Part shown: one piece after another, positions 43,200-50,979 of the stretch
Layout: each line of letters starts with the position of its first letter
How positions within the stretch are numbered: position 1 is the stretch's first letter
NCBI RefSeq assembly: GCF_900162615.1
Contig: NZ_FUFN01000010.1
Location: 1,618,149-1,682,148, forward strand
DNA: 64,000 bases
DNA from: Virgibacillus proomii
GTDB taxonomy: Bacteria > Bacillota > Bacilli > Bacillales > Amphibacillaceae
Reading direction: 5' to 3'
Notes under the pieces: generated by a model
What the model saw: the letters and a program-made list of their open reading frames with translations, nothing else
What the model was told of the DNA's origin: nothing
Databases searched by the model: none
Program-made: the position numbers and the translations under genes

Positions 43200-43222
43200 T
43201 TAACTTTAAACGTTAAAGTTAA
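43200..43222. promoter_or_regulatory. Perfect AT-rich palindrome upstream of SR1
   Basis: TTAACTTTAA-ACG-TTAAAGTTAA, 10-bp arms. It sits 60 bases before the first CcpN-like site. Confidence 0.35.
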
Positions 43223-43259
43223 AGAAGAAGCTCATAATCTTTAACTGATAATAATATAA

Positions 43260-43307
43260 TATGACATACTATATAGGGTTGATTTTTTAAATATGACATA
43301 TTATAAT
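43260..43307 (+). promoter_or_regulatory. SR1 promoter with two CcpN operator matches
   Basis: TTGATT (43279-43284), 17 bases, TATAAT (43302-43307) is a strong sigma-A promoter. TATGACATACT (43260-43270) and TATGACATATT (43292-43302) both match the CcpN consensus TRTGHYATAYW as I recall it, 32 bp apart (three helical turns), one upstream of the -35 and one reaching into the -10, as in the known gluconeogenic CcpN targets. Confidence 0.8.
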
Positions 43308-43346
43308 ATGAATACGCTATCATAATATGCAAAGGGGTTGGCACGA

Positions 43347-43454
43347 ATGGGCACTATTGTATGCCAAGATTGTCATAAGATCATTGAACAATATGAAAAT
43401 GAAAAAGTTGTTACACTTTATAGTACTTGTCCGACTTGTCGCAAAAATAAATAA
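43347..43454 (+). CDS. sr1P: GapA-binding peptide SR1P
   Basis: 35 residues: MGTIVCQDCHKIIEQYENEK... ending CPTCRKNK. The MGTIVCQDC opening and the two CxxC pairs are those of SR1P, the peptide that binds GapA and in B. subtilis strengthens the GapA-RNase J1 interaction; rnjA lies at 27433. Start behind AAAGGGG. B. subtilis SR1P is slightly longer and ends differently. Confidence 0.92.
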   Translation: MGTIVCQDCHKIIEQYENEKVVTLYSTCPTCRKNK

Positions 43455-43471
43455 TAAGCGTTATAGCTACC

Positions 43472-43507
43472 AGCTTGTAGGGAATGTTGTTCTCTACAAG
43501 CTTTTTT
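43472..43507 (+). terminator. SR1 terminator
   Basis: AGCTTGTAG (43472-43480) pairs with CTACAAGCT (43494-43502), then TTTTTTG. Confidence 0.93.
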
Positions 43508-43922
43508 GTATGTTGAAAAATTTACTGCAGATTTCTTTTACATTTGTAAACATCACGCCAACCCAACGTAAGAATCACTATTTATATGTTGATTGAAAGG
43601 AAATCTACTTGCACGTGGGAGTATTTTTACTTACACTAGACTAAGTAGTTGCTTTTGTTTAAGTAGTGTCAAAGGGAAAACTCCTCGATATTAAGTTTCC
43701 ACGAATGATCTTTACACAAAGACGGGAGGCAAACTTTGTTGCGGAAGGACCTTGATCCTATCATACCCATTACTTAATTTATAGCCTCAGTGGGTAAAGA
43801 GGCGTTCAGAATTCTTTTCATAAAGAGGCCCGTTTTTCCCCACAGTGTACTAATATTAAGAAATATCAAATTTTATTTAAAAAACTTTTGGACAGTACGT
43901 TTGTTGCATGGGAGGTAGCTTA
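43508..43922. repeat. Intergenic region with decayed gamma
   Basis: At 43668-43707 a worn gamma (GTGTCAAAGGGAAAACTCC then ATTAAGTTTCCAC) is the only repeat trace. B. subtilis has speA between SR1 and yktA; nothing resembling it is here. Confidence 0.45.
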
Positions 43923-44210
43923 ATGAATTATCATTACCCAATAGATGAAACATGGACAAAAGAAGAAGTGATACAAGTGGTTCAATTTTTTACCCTGATA
44001 GAGCAGGCATATGAGAAAAAAGTAGAACGTGATGTATTATTGGCTGCTTATCGAGCATTTAAACAGATTGTACCTTCGAAAAGCGAAGAAAAGAAACTAT
44101 TTAAGGCTTTTGAACAAAGTTCTGGCTATTCAAGTTATCAAGTTGTAAAGCAGGCAAGAACAACTGAAAAACCTTTTCTATCCATAAGAAAAGAGGAAAA
44201 GCTTCGTTAA
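43923..44210 (+). CDS. yktA: UPF0223 protein YktA
   Basis: 95 residues from ATG 43923 (MNYHYPIDETWTKEEVI), behind GGGAGG; an earlier start would include the SD. Helical, basic, cytoplasmic: FFTLIEQAYEKKVERDVLLAAYRAFKQIVPSKSEEKKL...SSGYSSYQVVK is the UPF0223 pattern. Function unknown. Confidence 0.92.
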   Translation: MNYHYPIDETWTKEEVIQVVQFFTLIEQAYEKKVERDVLLAAYRAFKQIVPSKSEEKKLFKAFEQSSGYSSYQVVKQARTTEKPFLSIRKEEKLR

Positions 44211-44227
44211 TAAGCTTTTCCTCTTTT
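44189..44227. terminator. Terminator of yktA
   Basis: AAAAGAGGAAAAGCTT pairs perfectly with AAGCTTTTCCTCTTTT over 16 bp. Works both ways for the convergent yktA and yktB. Confidence 0.9.
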
Positions 44228-44288
44228 ATCCTTATATTGTTTTATTGTTAATTGTTATCATTTATTTAGTTATGTGTGAAGTAAAGAA

Positions 44289-44906
44289 TTATTTACTATT
44301 TAAAGCAAGTTTATAAAATGGCAATAAATAATCAATAGTAAATTTTGCTAGTTGTAAAAAAGTAGTGCCATTATAAACACGATTATCTTCCTTAGAATAA
44401 TGTCGCCCAATTAAAAATTCAGCTTTTTTTACATCTCGAAAACGTTCCACATCTTTCTTCTCTAAATCACTTATCTGCTTAGCACCTTTTTTAGTATGAT
44501 CTAAAGAGATAACGAAATCTTCAGGAAGTTGTTTTAAACGATTAAAATCATTAAGAAACGCTTGAGCGATTGCTGATTTATGGTCCAATTCATAAATAAG
44601 TGCTAACCAAATAAATACATGATCATCAAACAATCCAACTTGAAAATGTGGATGTTTTTTATAGCCCCGTTTGTTATTGGCTACTGCTAGCCACGTATCA
44701 TTAGGCGGATTAACTGTCCTTCTGGCATGTTTAGCTATATGTAAGAACATCTCATTACCTAATTGAGTTGCTAAATAATCAGTTAATTCATTACCTATTT
44801 CTCTAAACTTAGGTTGAATTCGAGCTTGAATGGCTTCCATGCGAGCTTCAAGTCCAGCAATTGTAAATGTATCAAAATCTTTCTCTTCAAAACCTGTAAA
44901 TGACAT
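44289..44906 (-). CDS. yktB: UPF0637 protein YktB
   Basis: 205 residues from ATG 44906 (MSFTGFEEKDFDTF), following AAAGGAAG. KHARRTVNPPNDTWLAVANNKRGYKKHPHFQVGLFDDHVFIWLALIYE is characteristic of UPF0637 (DUF1054). A known structure of the family shows an alpha/beta fold; activity unknown. Cytoplasmic. Confidence 0.93.
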   Translation of the reverse strand: MSFTGFEEKDFDTFTIAGLEARMEAIQARIQPKFREIGNELTDYLATQLGNEMFLHIAKHARRTVNPPNDTWLAVANNKRGYKKHPHFQVGLFDDHVFIWLALIYELDHKSAIAQAFLNDFNRLKQLPEDFVISLDHTKKGAKQISDLEKKDVERFRDVKKAEFLIGRHYSKEDNRVYNGTTFLQLAKFTIDYLLPFYKLALNSK

Positions 44907-45498
44907 CCTATTCTTCCTTTCGTTAATCAACTTTACTGTTACTATTTAGCTTTAATCCTGTATCAAGCTGTAAGCCTTCCTCTAGAGGGATAGGGAACGC
45001 AAAGAAGTCTAATTGAAAGGTAACGGTACCTAAATGCCTGAATCGTTGGATCGACAGGACAAGGAAAGCTACGTCAGCGATACATCGCACGCAGAAAAAG
45101 CGTGTTTCTTTTTTCAAGGAAATAAACTCCTTGAATGAAGTTTCACTTTATTACATTTTATAATTATTATTAAGTATGGATTTAAACAAGTCAAGCTATA
45201 CGTATTAATAATTAATGTCAGTAAAATGTTGCTCAAAGCATAAAATCAAATGTTTAAGAACAATCTATAATTGGGAATATAGTATTTAAGATTACATTTT
45301 AAATAAGTATGCTCCCTTTAATAAGGAAGTAATGGTTTTACCTGTTTTACTAAATGAATGGAATAGTTAAAAATCTACGTATGTATAAACAAAGGTTTGT
45401 TTTATAGAATAGGTCAATCTGTATCGAACCAATCCCTACGAGTATTCATAAATATATTAAAAGGAACCCTGCAATGGGAATGAAAGGGTGTGTACCAT
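44907..45498. repeat. Mosaic repeat (alpha end, beta, gamma)
   Basis: ACGGTACCTAAATGCC (alpha end, about 45021-45036), GGATCGACAGGACAAGGAAAGC, beta ATCGCACGCAGAAAAAGCGTG, gamma hairpin TTCAAGGA (45113-45120) / TCCTTGAA (45128-45135) with tail to 45150. 45151-45498 is AT-rich with no feature. Confidence 0.7.
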
Positions 45499-45690
45499 TT
45501 GAAATACGTAATGGAAGTTCTGCGTCGTAAAGAGGCCGAGGAAAAATTACCTGTCATACGTATGGAAATCGATTATGAACTGGTTACACTATACGATGCT
45601 ATGAAAAATGACGATAAAGTAGCAGTAATAAAAAGTAAGGAAAGATTAAACCAATTAAGAAAACAATTATTGGAATTAAGTCAGGTGTAA
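45499..45690 (+). CDS. ykzI: YkzI-like small protein
   Basis: 63 residues from TTG 45499 (MKYVMEVLRRKEAEEKLPV), eight bases after AAAGGGTG; the longer GTG start abuts that SD. Two charged helices, no membrane segment. It lies between yktB and yktC and has the same length as B. subtilis YkzI as I recall it. Function unknown. Confidence 0.75.
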   Translation: MKYVMEVLRRKEAEEKLPVIRMEIDYELVTLYDAMKNDDKVAVIKSKERLNQLRKQLLELSQV

Positions 45691-45730
45691 CTAGATAGGT
45701 TAATTTGGTTTTCATTTACACGATAGGCAA

Positions 45731-45812
45731 GTATAAAACTTTAGGCTTTATCGTATAAGAAAAACGATAACTTCGCCATAAAGACTTGGTGACAAGCCAA
45801 GTTTTTCTAAGT
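45731..45812 (+). repeat. Delta repeat after ykzI
   Basis: Full delta: TATAAAACTTTAGGC, ATCGT/ACGAT arms, ACTTGGT-GACAA-GCCAAGT then TTTTTCT. Looks like a terminator for ykzI. Confidence 0.8.
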
Positions 45813-46111
45813 AAAGAAGGGAAGCCGTTTGCTCGATTATGTCTTTGTTATAGCTAAAAAAGTTCTAAGACTGTTAAGGTAGAGGAGAACTTAAAAATTG
45901 CTTATTTATACGGAGATGGCTATGGTTAAAAATCCAAACAGGCAACACCCCTAATGAAAGTGAGTGTATTATATTTCTATCATAGAAGTTGGTTCGTCGT
46001 TACGTTTTACGTATCAGCAAGTATTCTTTAAATTAAGAGTGGCCTTTCATGACGAAGTCTCTAAGTTTTGGTAGTATTATACTAAGAGCTTTCGAATGGA
46101 GGAGAACTCAA
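45813..46111. other. Spacer upstream of yktC
   Basis: No gene or repeat module recognised. A longer in-frame start for yktC at 46049 has no SD. Confidence 0.35.
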
Positions 46112-46921
46112 ATGAATAAAGAACAACGTGATGAGGTTTTTAATCACGCAAAAGAATGGATATACGAAGCCGGTAAAGAGATAAGAGATCAAATTCACGC
46201 TCCATTAGTTGTCGACACAAAATCAAACCCCAATGATTTAGTGACGACCATGGATAAAGCTACTGAAGAATTTTTTACTAAAAAAATTAAAGATACCTTT
46301 CCGCATCATTTCATTTTAAGTGAAGAAGGCTATGGTGACAATTTAAAATCAATGAATGGAACGGTGTGGATCATTGATCCGATCGATGGTACGATGAATT
46401 TCGTTCATCAAAAAAGAAATTTCGCTATTTCTATTGGAATATATTATGATGGGGTTGGAGAAATAGGTTTTATATATAATGTGATGGAAGATATTCTCTA
46501 TAGTGCTAAAAAGGGAGAAGGCGTTTATAAAAATAATGATAAGCTACCAAGGTTAAGAAAAAATATTCCTTTTAATGAAACAATGTTAAGTTTAAACCAT
46601 TTTTGGCTATGTGAAAATCGACTAGTGGATGAAAAAGTAATGCAAAAACTTGTAAAAGATGTAAGAGGAGCACGCACTTACGGATCAGCAGCATTAGAAT
46701 TTGCATATGTAGCCGAAGGGATTATTGATACCTATTTAACACTTAGTCTTTCTCCTTGGGATTATGCAGCTGGTATTGTTATTGTTAATGAAGTTGGTGG
46801 GGTGACTACTACTGTTGATGGAGATGCGATAAATATGCTTCATAAATCATCTGTAGTTACAGGAAATCGAGGTATCCAGCAAACAATATTAAACGACTAC
46901 GTAAAGACAGCAAGAAAGTGA
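46112..46921 (+). CDS. yktC: Inositol monophosphatase family protein (YktC)
   Basis: 269 residues from ATG 46112 behind GGAGGAG. Mg2+ motifs: LSEEGYG, WIIDPIDGTMNFVH, and C-terminal SPWDYAAGIVIVNEVGG. It hydrolyses inositol-1-phosphate in vitro in B. subtilis; the true substrate may be another sugar phosphate. Cytoplasmic. Confidence 0.94.
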   Translation: MNKEQRDEVFNHAKEWIYEAGKEIRDQIHAPLVVDTKSNPNDLVTTMDKATEEFFTKKIKDTFPHHFILSEEGYGDNLKSMNGTVWIIDPIDGTMNFVHQKRNFAISIGIYYDGVGEIGFIYNVMEDILYSAKKGEGVYKNNDKLPRLRKNIPFNETMLSLNHFWLCENRLVDEKVMQKLVKDVRGARTYGSAALEFAYVAEGIIDTYLTLSLSPWDYAAGIVIVNEVGGVTTTVDGDAINMLHKSSVVTGNRGIQQTILNDYVKTARK

Positions 46922-46943
46922 CTAATTGTCACTTTCTTTTCTT
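46916..46943. terminator. Terminator yktC / ylaF
   Basis: AAGTGAC-TAATT-GTCACTT overlapping the yktC stop, then TTCTTTTCTTTTT. Confidence 0.8.
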
Positions 46944-47099
46944 TTTAAAACTAATTCCTGTACCCATAAAAACGCAGGCCAGTACCAGAAATAGAATTAC
47001 GAGCCAAATATTCCGATAGGCGATTGCAATGCCAACGCCAATAAACATAGATATTACGAGAAAAGCCAATAATAACATTGGCCAATTTATTTTTTTCAT
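46929..47099 (-). CDS. ylaF: YlaF-like small membrane protein (DUF5325)
   Basis: 56 residues from ATG 47099 (MKKINWPMLLLAFLVI). Two TM helices, basic C-terminus FKKKRK. SD GAGGTGG. Position between yktC and ylaH agrees with YlaF. Function unknown. Confidence 0.82.
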   Translation of the reverse strand: MKKINWPMLLLAFLVISMFIGVGIAIAYRNIWLVILFLVLACVFMGTGISFKKKRK

Positions 47100-47288
47100 T
47101 TTCCCATTCCACCTCTTTTTCTCAAAATCTAGTATATCGGAAAGAGTTGGTGAGTTCAAAGGGTATAACCTCTATATAAGGAGGAATAGGGAAGTTATAT
47201 AATAATTACTGGCGAAGCAGATAAATATTTAGTATGATGGTACAAGGATCATCAATATATAAAGGATGAATAGTTATGGGGGATGACT

Positions 47289-47588
47289 ATGGATGGAAGC
47301 TTCAGTTTTGTTTTTGATTTTCTTTTAGAACAGTATGGAACCAAAAACATTTTTTTGAAATTATATATCATCAATTTAATTTTTAGTATTATTTCCTTTA
47401 AGCTTGGTTTTGCGCGAAAGCTGCCAGCATTAAAAACGATTATTGTATACATAATGCTTTTCATTGGAGTATATTTACTAACTATATTTAGCATTATGCA
47501 ACTGCCGATTACGGAAAGCTTAATCGTTATTTCTGTTGTTTTAGCGATTTATCGGTTTAGACTGCATCGAGAGCGTAAAACAAGATAG
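47289..47588 (+). CDS. ylaH: YlaH-like membrane protein
   Basis: 99 residues, three TM helices, with FKLGFARKLPALKTIIVYIMLFIGVYLLT, the conserved core of YlaH. ATG 47289 lies six bases after GGGGG; an ATG at 47283 directly abuts it. C-terminus RLHRERKTR is basic. In B. subtilis typA (ylaG) stands between ylaF and ylaH; here the gap is under 200 bases, so typA is elsewhere or absent. Confidence 0.85.
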   Translation: MDGSFSFVFDFLLEQYGTKNIFLKLYIINLIFSIISFKLGFARKLPALKTIIVYIMLFIGVYLLTIFSIMQLPITESLIVISVVLAIYRFRLHRERKTR

Positions 47589-47888
47589 TTTACATAACAT
47601 GTAACTAAGTATGAATAGTTTTACCTGTTTGTGTTCAAAAAGAGGATAAATGACGTGTTGTCGGCTAACATTACAACGTTCTTGAAAAAATCGTGACTAT
47701 TCTTTTCGTTTCGAGAAGTCTTCCTTGTCCTGTCGCGTTAAACGAATCGGGCATTTAGATGTTACTTCTCTCGCAAAGTTATCACGATAAAAGAGAAGAA
47801 AGAAATATGGTTCTATAATTTGGAGGGATTTTTACCAGACTTTTTGACAATCCTCTTTAATAATTAATATAATGTTTTATTTACTTAA
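47589..47888. repeat. Inverted beta-alpha repeat after ylaH
   Basis: 47660-47800 reads, reversed, as beta (TTCTTGAAAAAATCGTGAC) and alpha end (CCTTGTCCTGTCGC, AAACGAATCGGGCATTTAGATG). Orientation is minus, with ylaI. No gene. Confidence 0.65.
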
Positions 47889-47934
47889 GTTTTTAAAACC
47901 AAAGGTATGCTTTCCCTCCTTTGGTTTTAAAAAC
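47889..47934. terminator. Bidirectional terminator ylaH / ylaI
   Basis: 17-bp perfect stem GTTTTTAAAACCAAAGG / CCTTTGGTTTTAAAAAC. Confidence 0.9.
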
Positions 47935-48137
47935 TAAATAAAATCATTAGCTGCCTTTTTTTCTTCATACAAGCGGAATTTTCCTGTTGCGTGACGCTGC
48001 AATGTCTTTTCTTCGATTCTATTATAGCAATCATTGCATAAGTACATATGAATACGCCGATTACGTAAACGTTTAGCCTCGAAGCAATGATCTTCAATAC
48101 TTTCTATTTGATCACAAATTGTACATTTTACTTGCAT
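47934..48137 (-). CDS. ylaI: YlaI zinc-finger-like protein (DUF2197)
   Basis: 67 residues with C-x-x-C (KCTICDQ) and C-x-x-C (LCNDCYN), spaced for one zinc, then a basic tail. Matches YlaI. SD AGGTGA. Function unknown. Confidence 0.9.
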   Translation of the reverse strand: MQVKCTICDQIESIEDHCFEAKRLRNRRIHMYLCNDCYNRIEEKTLQRHATGKFRLYEEKKAANDFI

Positions 48138-48517
48138 AATTTCACCTCAACAATCAAAAGATAAGGTATAGCACCAATATAGCTTTATTAATTTAATCAA
48201 GCACAGTCGAAATGTTTTACTTGATCCTTCATTTTAATCTTAGGTATTACCGTAACTAAGATTATTTTTAATTCTAACGTGTCAAGCTAGCTGAAAATGG
48301 TAAGGTGAATATTACCTTGAATTAGTATGATGTTAAAGAAAAAGCGGTCTGCTTTTCTGGAAAGGATATGAGCTGTTCGTTTATTTAACTTCTTTGAATT
48401 TAAGGATGTAAAACTTATCAGAACAAAGTTTCATTTAGTATAACATAATAAAGATGTTTGATGAAGTATTAGGATGGGTAAATAGACTATAAAGAGCGGG
48501 AAAGAAAGGACGATTCC
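48138..48517. other. Gap before the 96-codon gene
   Basis: A small hairpin AAGGT...ACCTT at 48312-48328 and worn repeat traces (GGATGTAAAACTTATCAGA, ACAAAGTTTCATTTAG near 48400-48440). No gene supported. Confidence 0.4.
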
Positions 48518-48808
48518 ATGAAAAAGAAATATTTGTATTCAGCTGGTGCAGCTGGAGTTATCGGAGCAACAGTAGCTGGATATTTTTTTAGTAATAAGGA
48601 TGCTCGAGAAAAATTAAAGCAGAGATACAAAAAATATCAAAACTCTATTCGATCAACCTTTGAAAATGCTGGAGTACCAGATCAATCTCCTAGTCAAGAT
48701 TTAGCACAATTGGAAAACGCCAAAATGGTATCTGAAGGTTCGCAATTTGGTGTTCAATACTATACGGAAAAGAAAGAAAATAACAAAGCAGAAATACAGC
48801 ACCAATAA
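48518..48808 (+). CDS. Hypothetical YtxH-like membrane-anchored protein
   Basis: 96 residues. A glycine/alanine-rich N-terminal TM (YSAGAAGVIGATVAGYFF, about 7-24), then SNKDAREKLKQRYKKYQ and a polar tail rich in Gln/Asn/Glu. The layout resembles YtxH-like stress proteins but no firm family match. Not present at this place in B. subtilis. SD GAAAGGA. Confidence 0.65.
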   Translation: MKKKYLYSAGAAGVIGATVAGYFFSNKDAREKLKQRYKKYQNSIRSTFENAGVPDQSPSQDLAQLENAKMVSEGSQFGVQYYTEKKENNKAEIQHQ

Positions 48809-48830
48809 ACTGTTATGGATTATTAATGAA

Positions 48831-48870
48831 GAAAGTTTCCGTCAATTAACGGAAACTTTCTTCATTATTT
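48831..48870. terminator. Terminator of the YtxH-like gene
   Basis: GAAAGTTTCCGT (48831-48842) pairs with ACGGAAACTTTC (48849-48860), then TTCATTATTTTTTA. Confidence 0.88.
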
Positions 48871-49458
48871 TTTATAATGATTGGATTGTTCTTCTTCTAT
48901 ATCTTCTAACTGCTCTTTCTCTTTTTCAGGAATGACTTCTTTATTTTGATCAGGTTCAATTGGCCGATTCTTATTAATTGGAAACTCCGGCATATAACGC
49001 CCAACAATTGCAGCCAATTCATCAACTACCCCATATACAGGATGTCCTTGCTGAATTTTATTAGCCATGTTTCGTATTCTTTCATTCCCGTCAGCATCAG
49101 CGACAACAACAGCGGTTTTTCCATAAGGGTCATTATATAATGCTTCTAATACACTGTATTTAATCGTACCTACTCGGGAACGGTCCAGATTCTTGTCCAC
49201 ATCAATACCTACCACCGCGTATGGACCGGCAACTACGGATACAGCATCATTAACATTAGGTACATCACTAGCAATATTAGCTAAATGATTAGCGATTTCT
49301 GTATTTGTTAGTTTCTTCTTTTCACTTGGTTCTGAACTTTTTATTTGAGTAAATTCCTTGTTGTTGTCCGTATCTTCAATTGATTTTTCTTGTTGTTGAT
49401 TGCATCCAGCGAATAAAAGTGCACAAGACAGGATGATTACCATGTGAAATAATTTCAT
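48865..49458 (-). CDS. ylaJ: YlaJ sporulation lipoprotein
   Basis: 197 residues from ATG 49458 (MKLFHMVIILSCALLFAGC, lipobox LFAGC), behind GGAGG. The YhcN/YlaJ domain: IANHLANIASDVPNVNDAVSVVAGPYAVVGIDVDKNLDRSRVGTIKYSVLEAL. Family members are spore lipoproteins linked with germination. The frame extends upstream but without an SD. C-terminus is acidic (KEKEQLEDIEEEQSN). Confidence 0.88.
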   Translation of the reverse strand: MKLFHMVIILSCALLFAGCNQQQEKSIEDTDNNKEFTQIKSSEPSEKKKLTNTEIANHLANIASDVPNVNDAVSVVAGPYAVVGIDVDKNLDRSRVGTIKYSVLEALYNDPYGKTAVVVADADGNERIRNMANKIQQGHPVYGVVDELAAIVGRYMPEFPINKNRPIEPDQNKEVIPEKEKEQLEDIEEEQSNHYKK

Positions 49459-49679
49459 CGCTATTCCTCCATCCAAAATAATCGATACAATTATTTTGGA
49501 TAAAAGTTGCGATATTATGCAAAATATAAAAGAAAATGATATATGTTTACGAATACTCCTCTTATTGACGTACCTTCCACCATATAAGAATCTACATAAA
49601 CGGGAGTGGGTGAGGTCAAAACAACTGTTAGTGAACAATAATTATCTTGCAAGATTTTGGACTTTTATAGGATTTATCC

Positions 49680-50165
49680 TTATTGAATCGTAATTCCAGT
49701 AATATTCGTTATTGGATTGTCTTTATTTGAACCGTCCTTATAGTAAAGGTGTACAGGTCCGTTGTCCTTTAATGGTTTTCCATCCTTAGAAAATAAAAAA
49801 TAACTTTTATATAAGTCAGCTAAAGGAATGGCTGCGTTTTCACCATTACGAATTAAAATTGCCTCCGTTGCGTCTTCTTTTATTTGTGCATGATTAAGAA
49901 AATCGTCAAGTGGCATCACATAAGAACTTTTCAAAATTTTTTCCCTTTCAAACCGCTTGATGCTTCGATTCACAGGTGGCTTTGCTTTATCTGTCACCTC
50001 GCTATCCCATCTTTTGGAAGCCTGCTCGATATCATCTTTCTTATCTTCAGATATCGCCTTATTTGTAAAAGCGTGTTCTAATTCAATTTTTCTGTCATCA
50101 AAAATCCAAACAGATGGGTCTAGTGTTATTGGGTATGTAACTTTTCCTTTGATTGGTATGATCAT
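49680..50165 (-). CDS. ylaL: YlaL-like protein
   Basis: 161 residues from ATG 50165 (MIIPIKGKVTYPITLDPSVWIFDDRKI), behind GAGGTGA. Contains IRNGENAAIPLADLYKSYFLFSKDGKPLKDNGPVHLYYKDGS. Cytoplasmic, no signal. Order ylaJ-ylaL-ylaN supports YlaL; phoH2 (ylaK) and glsA2 (ylaM), which lie near in B. subtilis, are missing. Function unknown. Confidence 0.75.
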   Translation of the reverse strand: MIIPIKGKVTYPITLDPSVWIFDDRKIELEHAFTNKAISEDKKDDIEQASKRWDSEVTDKAKPPVNRSIKRFEREKILKSSYVMPLDDFLNHAQIKEDATEAILIRNGENAAIPLADLYKSYFLFSKDGKPLKDNGPVHLYYKDGSNKDNPITNITGITIQ

Positions 50166-50472
50166 TTTTATCACCTCATAGTAGTTTTCCTCATTTAGGA
50201 TAGCAGACATGGTATATTTTTTCACTTCAGGCGAGTTATTTTTCCCTATCTACTTTTTACTAATAGAGCAAGAGACAGGTTAAGTAAGTCGATGCCGGTA
50301 AAAAAGAAAGCGAGTTCTAACTTTATTATGATTGGTAAAATTGTTAATGCATACACATTAAAACCTTTGCAGATTAATTACAAATTAAACGTATTTTTTT
50401 ATTTGCATTTTATTGGGACTAACGATAATATAATATAGAAAGAAGTCTTTGAAAACGGAGGGGATTGTATTG
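50166..50472. other. Divergent gap ylaL / ylaN
   Basis: AT-rich; ATAATATAATATAG at about 50425-50438 is a probable -10 region for ylaN. No repeat module. Confidence 0.35.
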
Positions 50473-50754
50473 ATGCCAGAGGTGAAAGTAGATCATCGTG
50501 AAAAAGCCCTTGCCCTTCTTAAGGCTGATGCTGAAAAAATTTTGCGACTAATTGAAGTTCAAATAGATAACTTAACAATGCCACAATGCCCATTATATGA
50601 AGAAGTACTGGATACACAGATGTTTGGACTTTCCAGAGAAATTGATTTTGCTGTTCGTTTGAATTTAATCAGCGAAAATGAAGGTAAAGCACTCTTAGAG
50701 GATTTAGAGAGGAAGTTGAATATACTGCATGAAGCAGCGCAAAATTCCGTATAA
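50473..50754 (+). CDS. ylaN: YlaN (Fur-interacting iron-homeostasis protein)
   Basis: 93 residues: VDHREKALALLKADAEKILRLIEVQIDNLTMPQCPLYEEVLDTQMFGLSREIDFAVRLNLI is the highly conserved YlaN core. In B. subtilis YlaN binds Fur and relieves repression under iron limitation. ATG 50473 (or the TTG just before) follows GGAGGGG; a TTG at 50449 contains the SD in its frame and is not used. Confidence 0.95.
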   Translation: MPEVKVDHREKALALLKADAEKILRLIEVQIDNLTMPQCPLYEEVLDTQMFGLSREIDFAVRLNLISENEGKALLEDLERKLNILHEAAQNSV

Positions 50755-50796
50755 TCCTACTTACGTTCGGTTTTTGCGAGACGATGAAGGAAGCAA

Positions 50797-50834
50797 AAAC
50801 TTTGCCTACATGTGCTATTGGCAAGGTTTTTTTG
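50797..50834 (+). terminator. Terminator of ylaN
   Basis: AAACTTTGCC pairs with GGCAAGGTTT (one G-U), then TTTTTTG. Confidence 0.85.
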
Positions 50835-50979
50835 TTTAAGGAAGCAATCTAAGCGGATAGATGTTTGCATTTAACTAGCTATAGATCATAATAATAGTAA
50901 GCTTTTTGCTGTTAGTCGATTTGGCGTTTGGTTGAAGAATCAATTACTTCTGTATTACATAATAGTAGGGAGAAGGAAT

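Larger units (their letters stand above)
43314..43507 (+). ncRNA. sr1: SR1 dual-function regulatory RNA
   Basis: Transcript inferred from the promoter (start about 43314) to the T-run of the terminator at 43507, about 195 nt. It encodes SR1P and, in B. subtilis, its 3' part base-pairs with ahrC mRNA. Only the coding part is recognised from the sequence; the antisense function is by homology. Confidence 0.75.
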
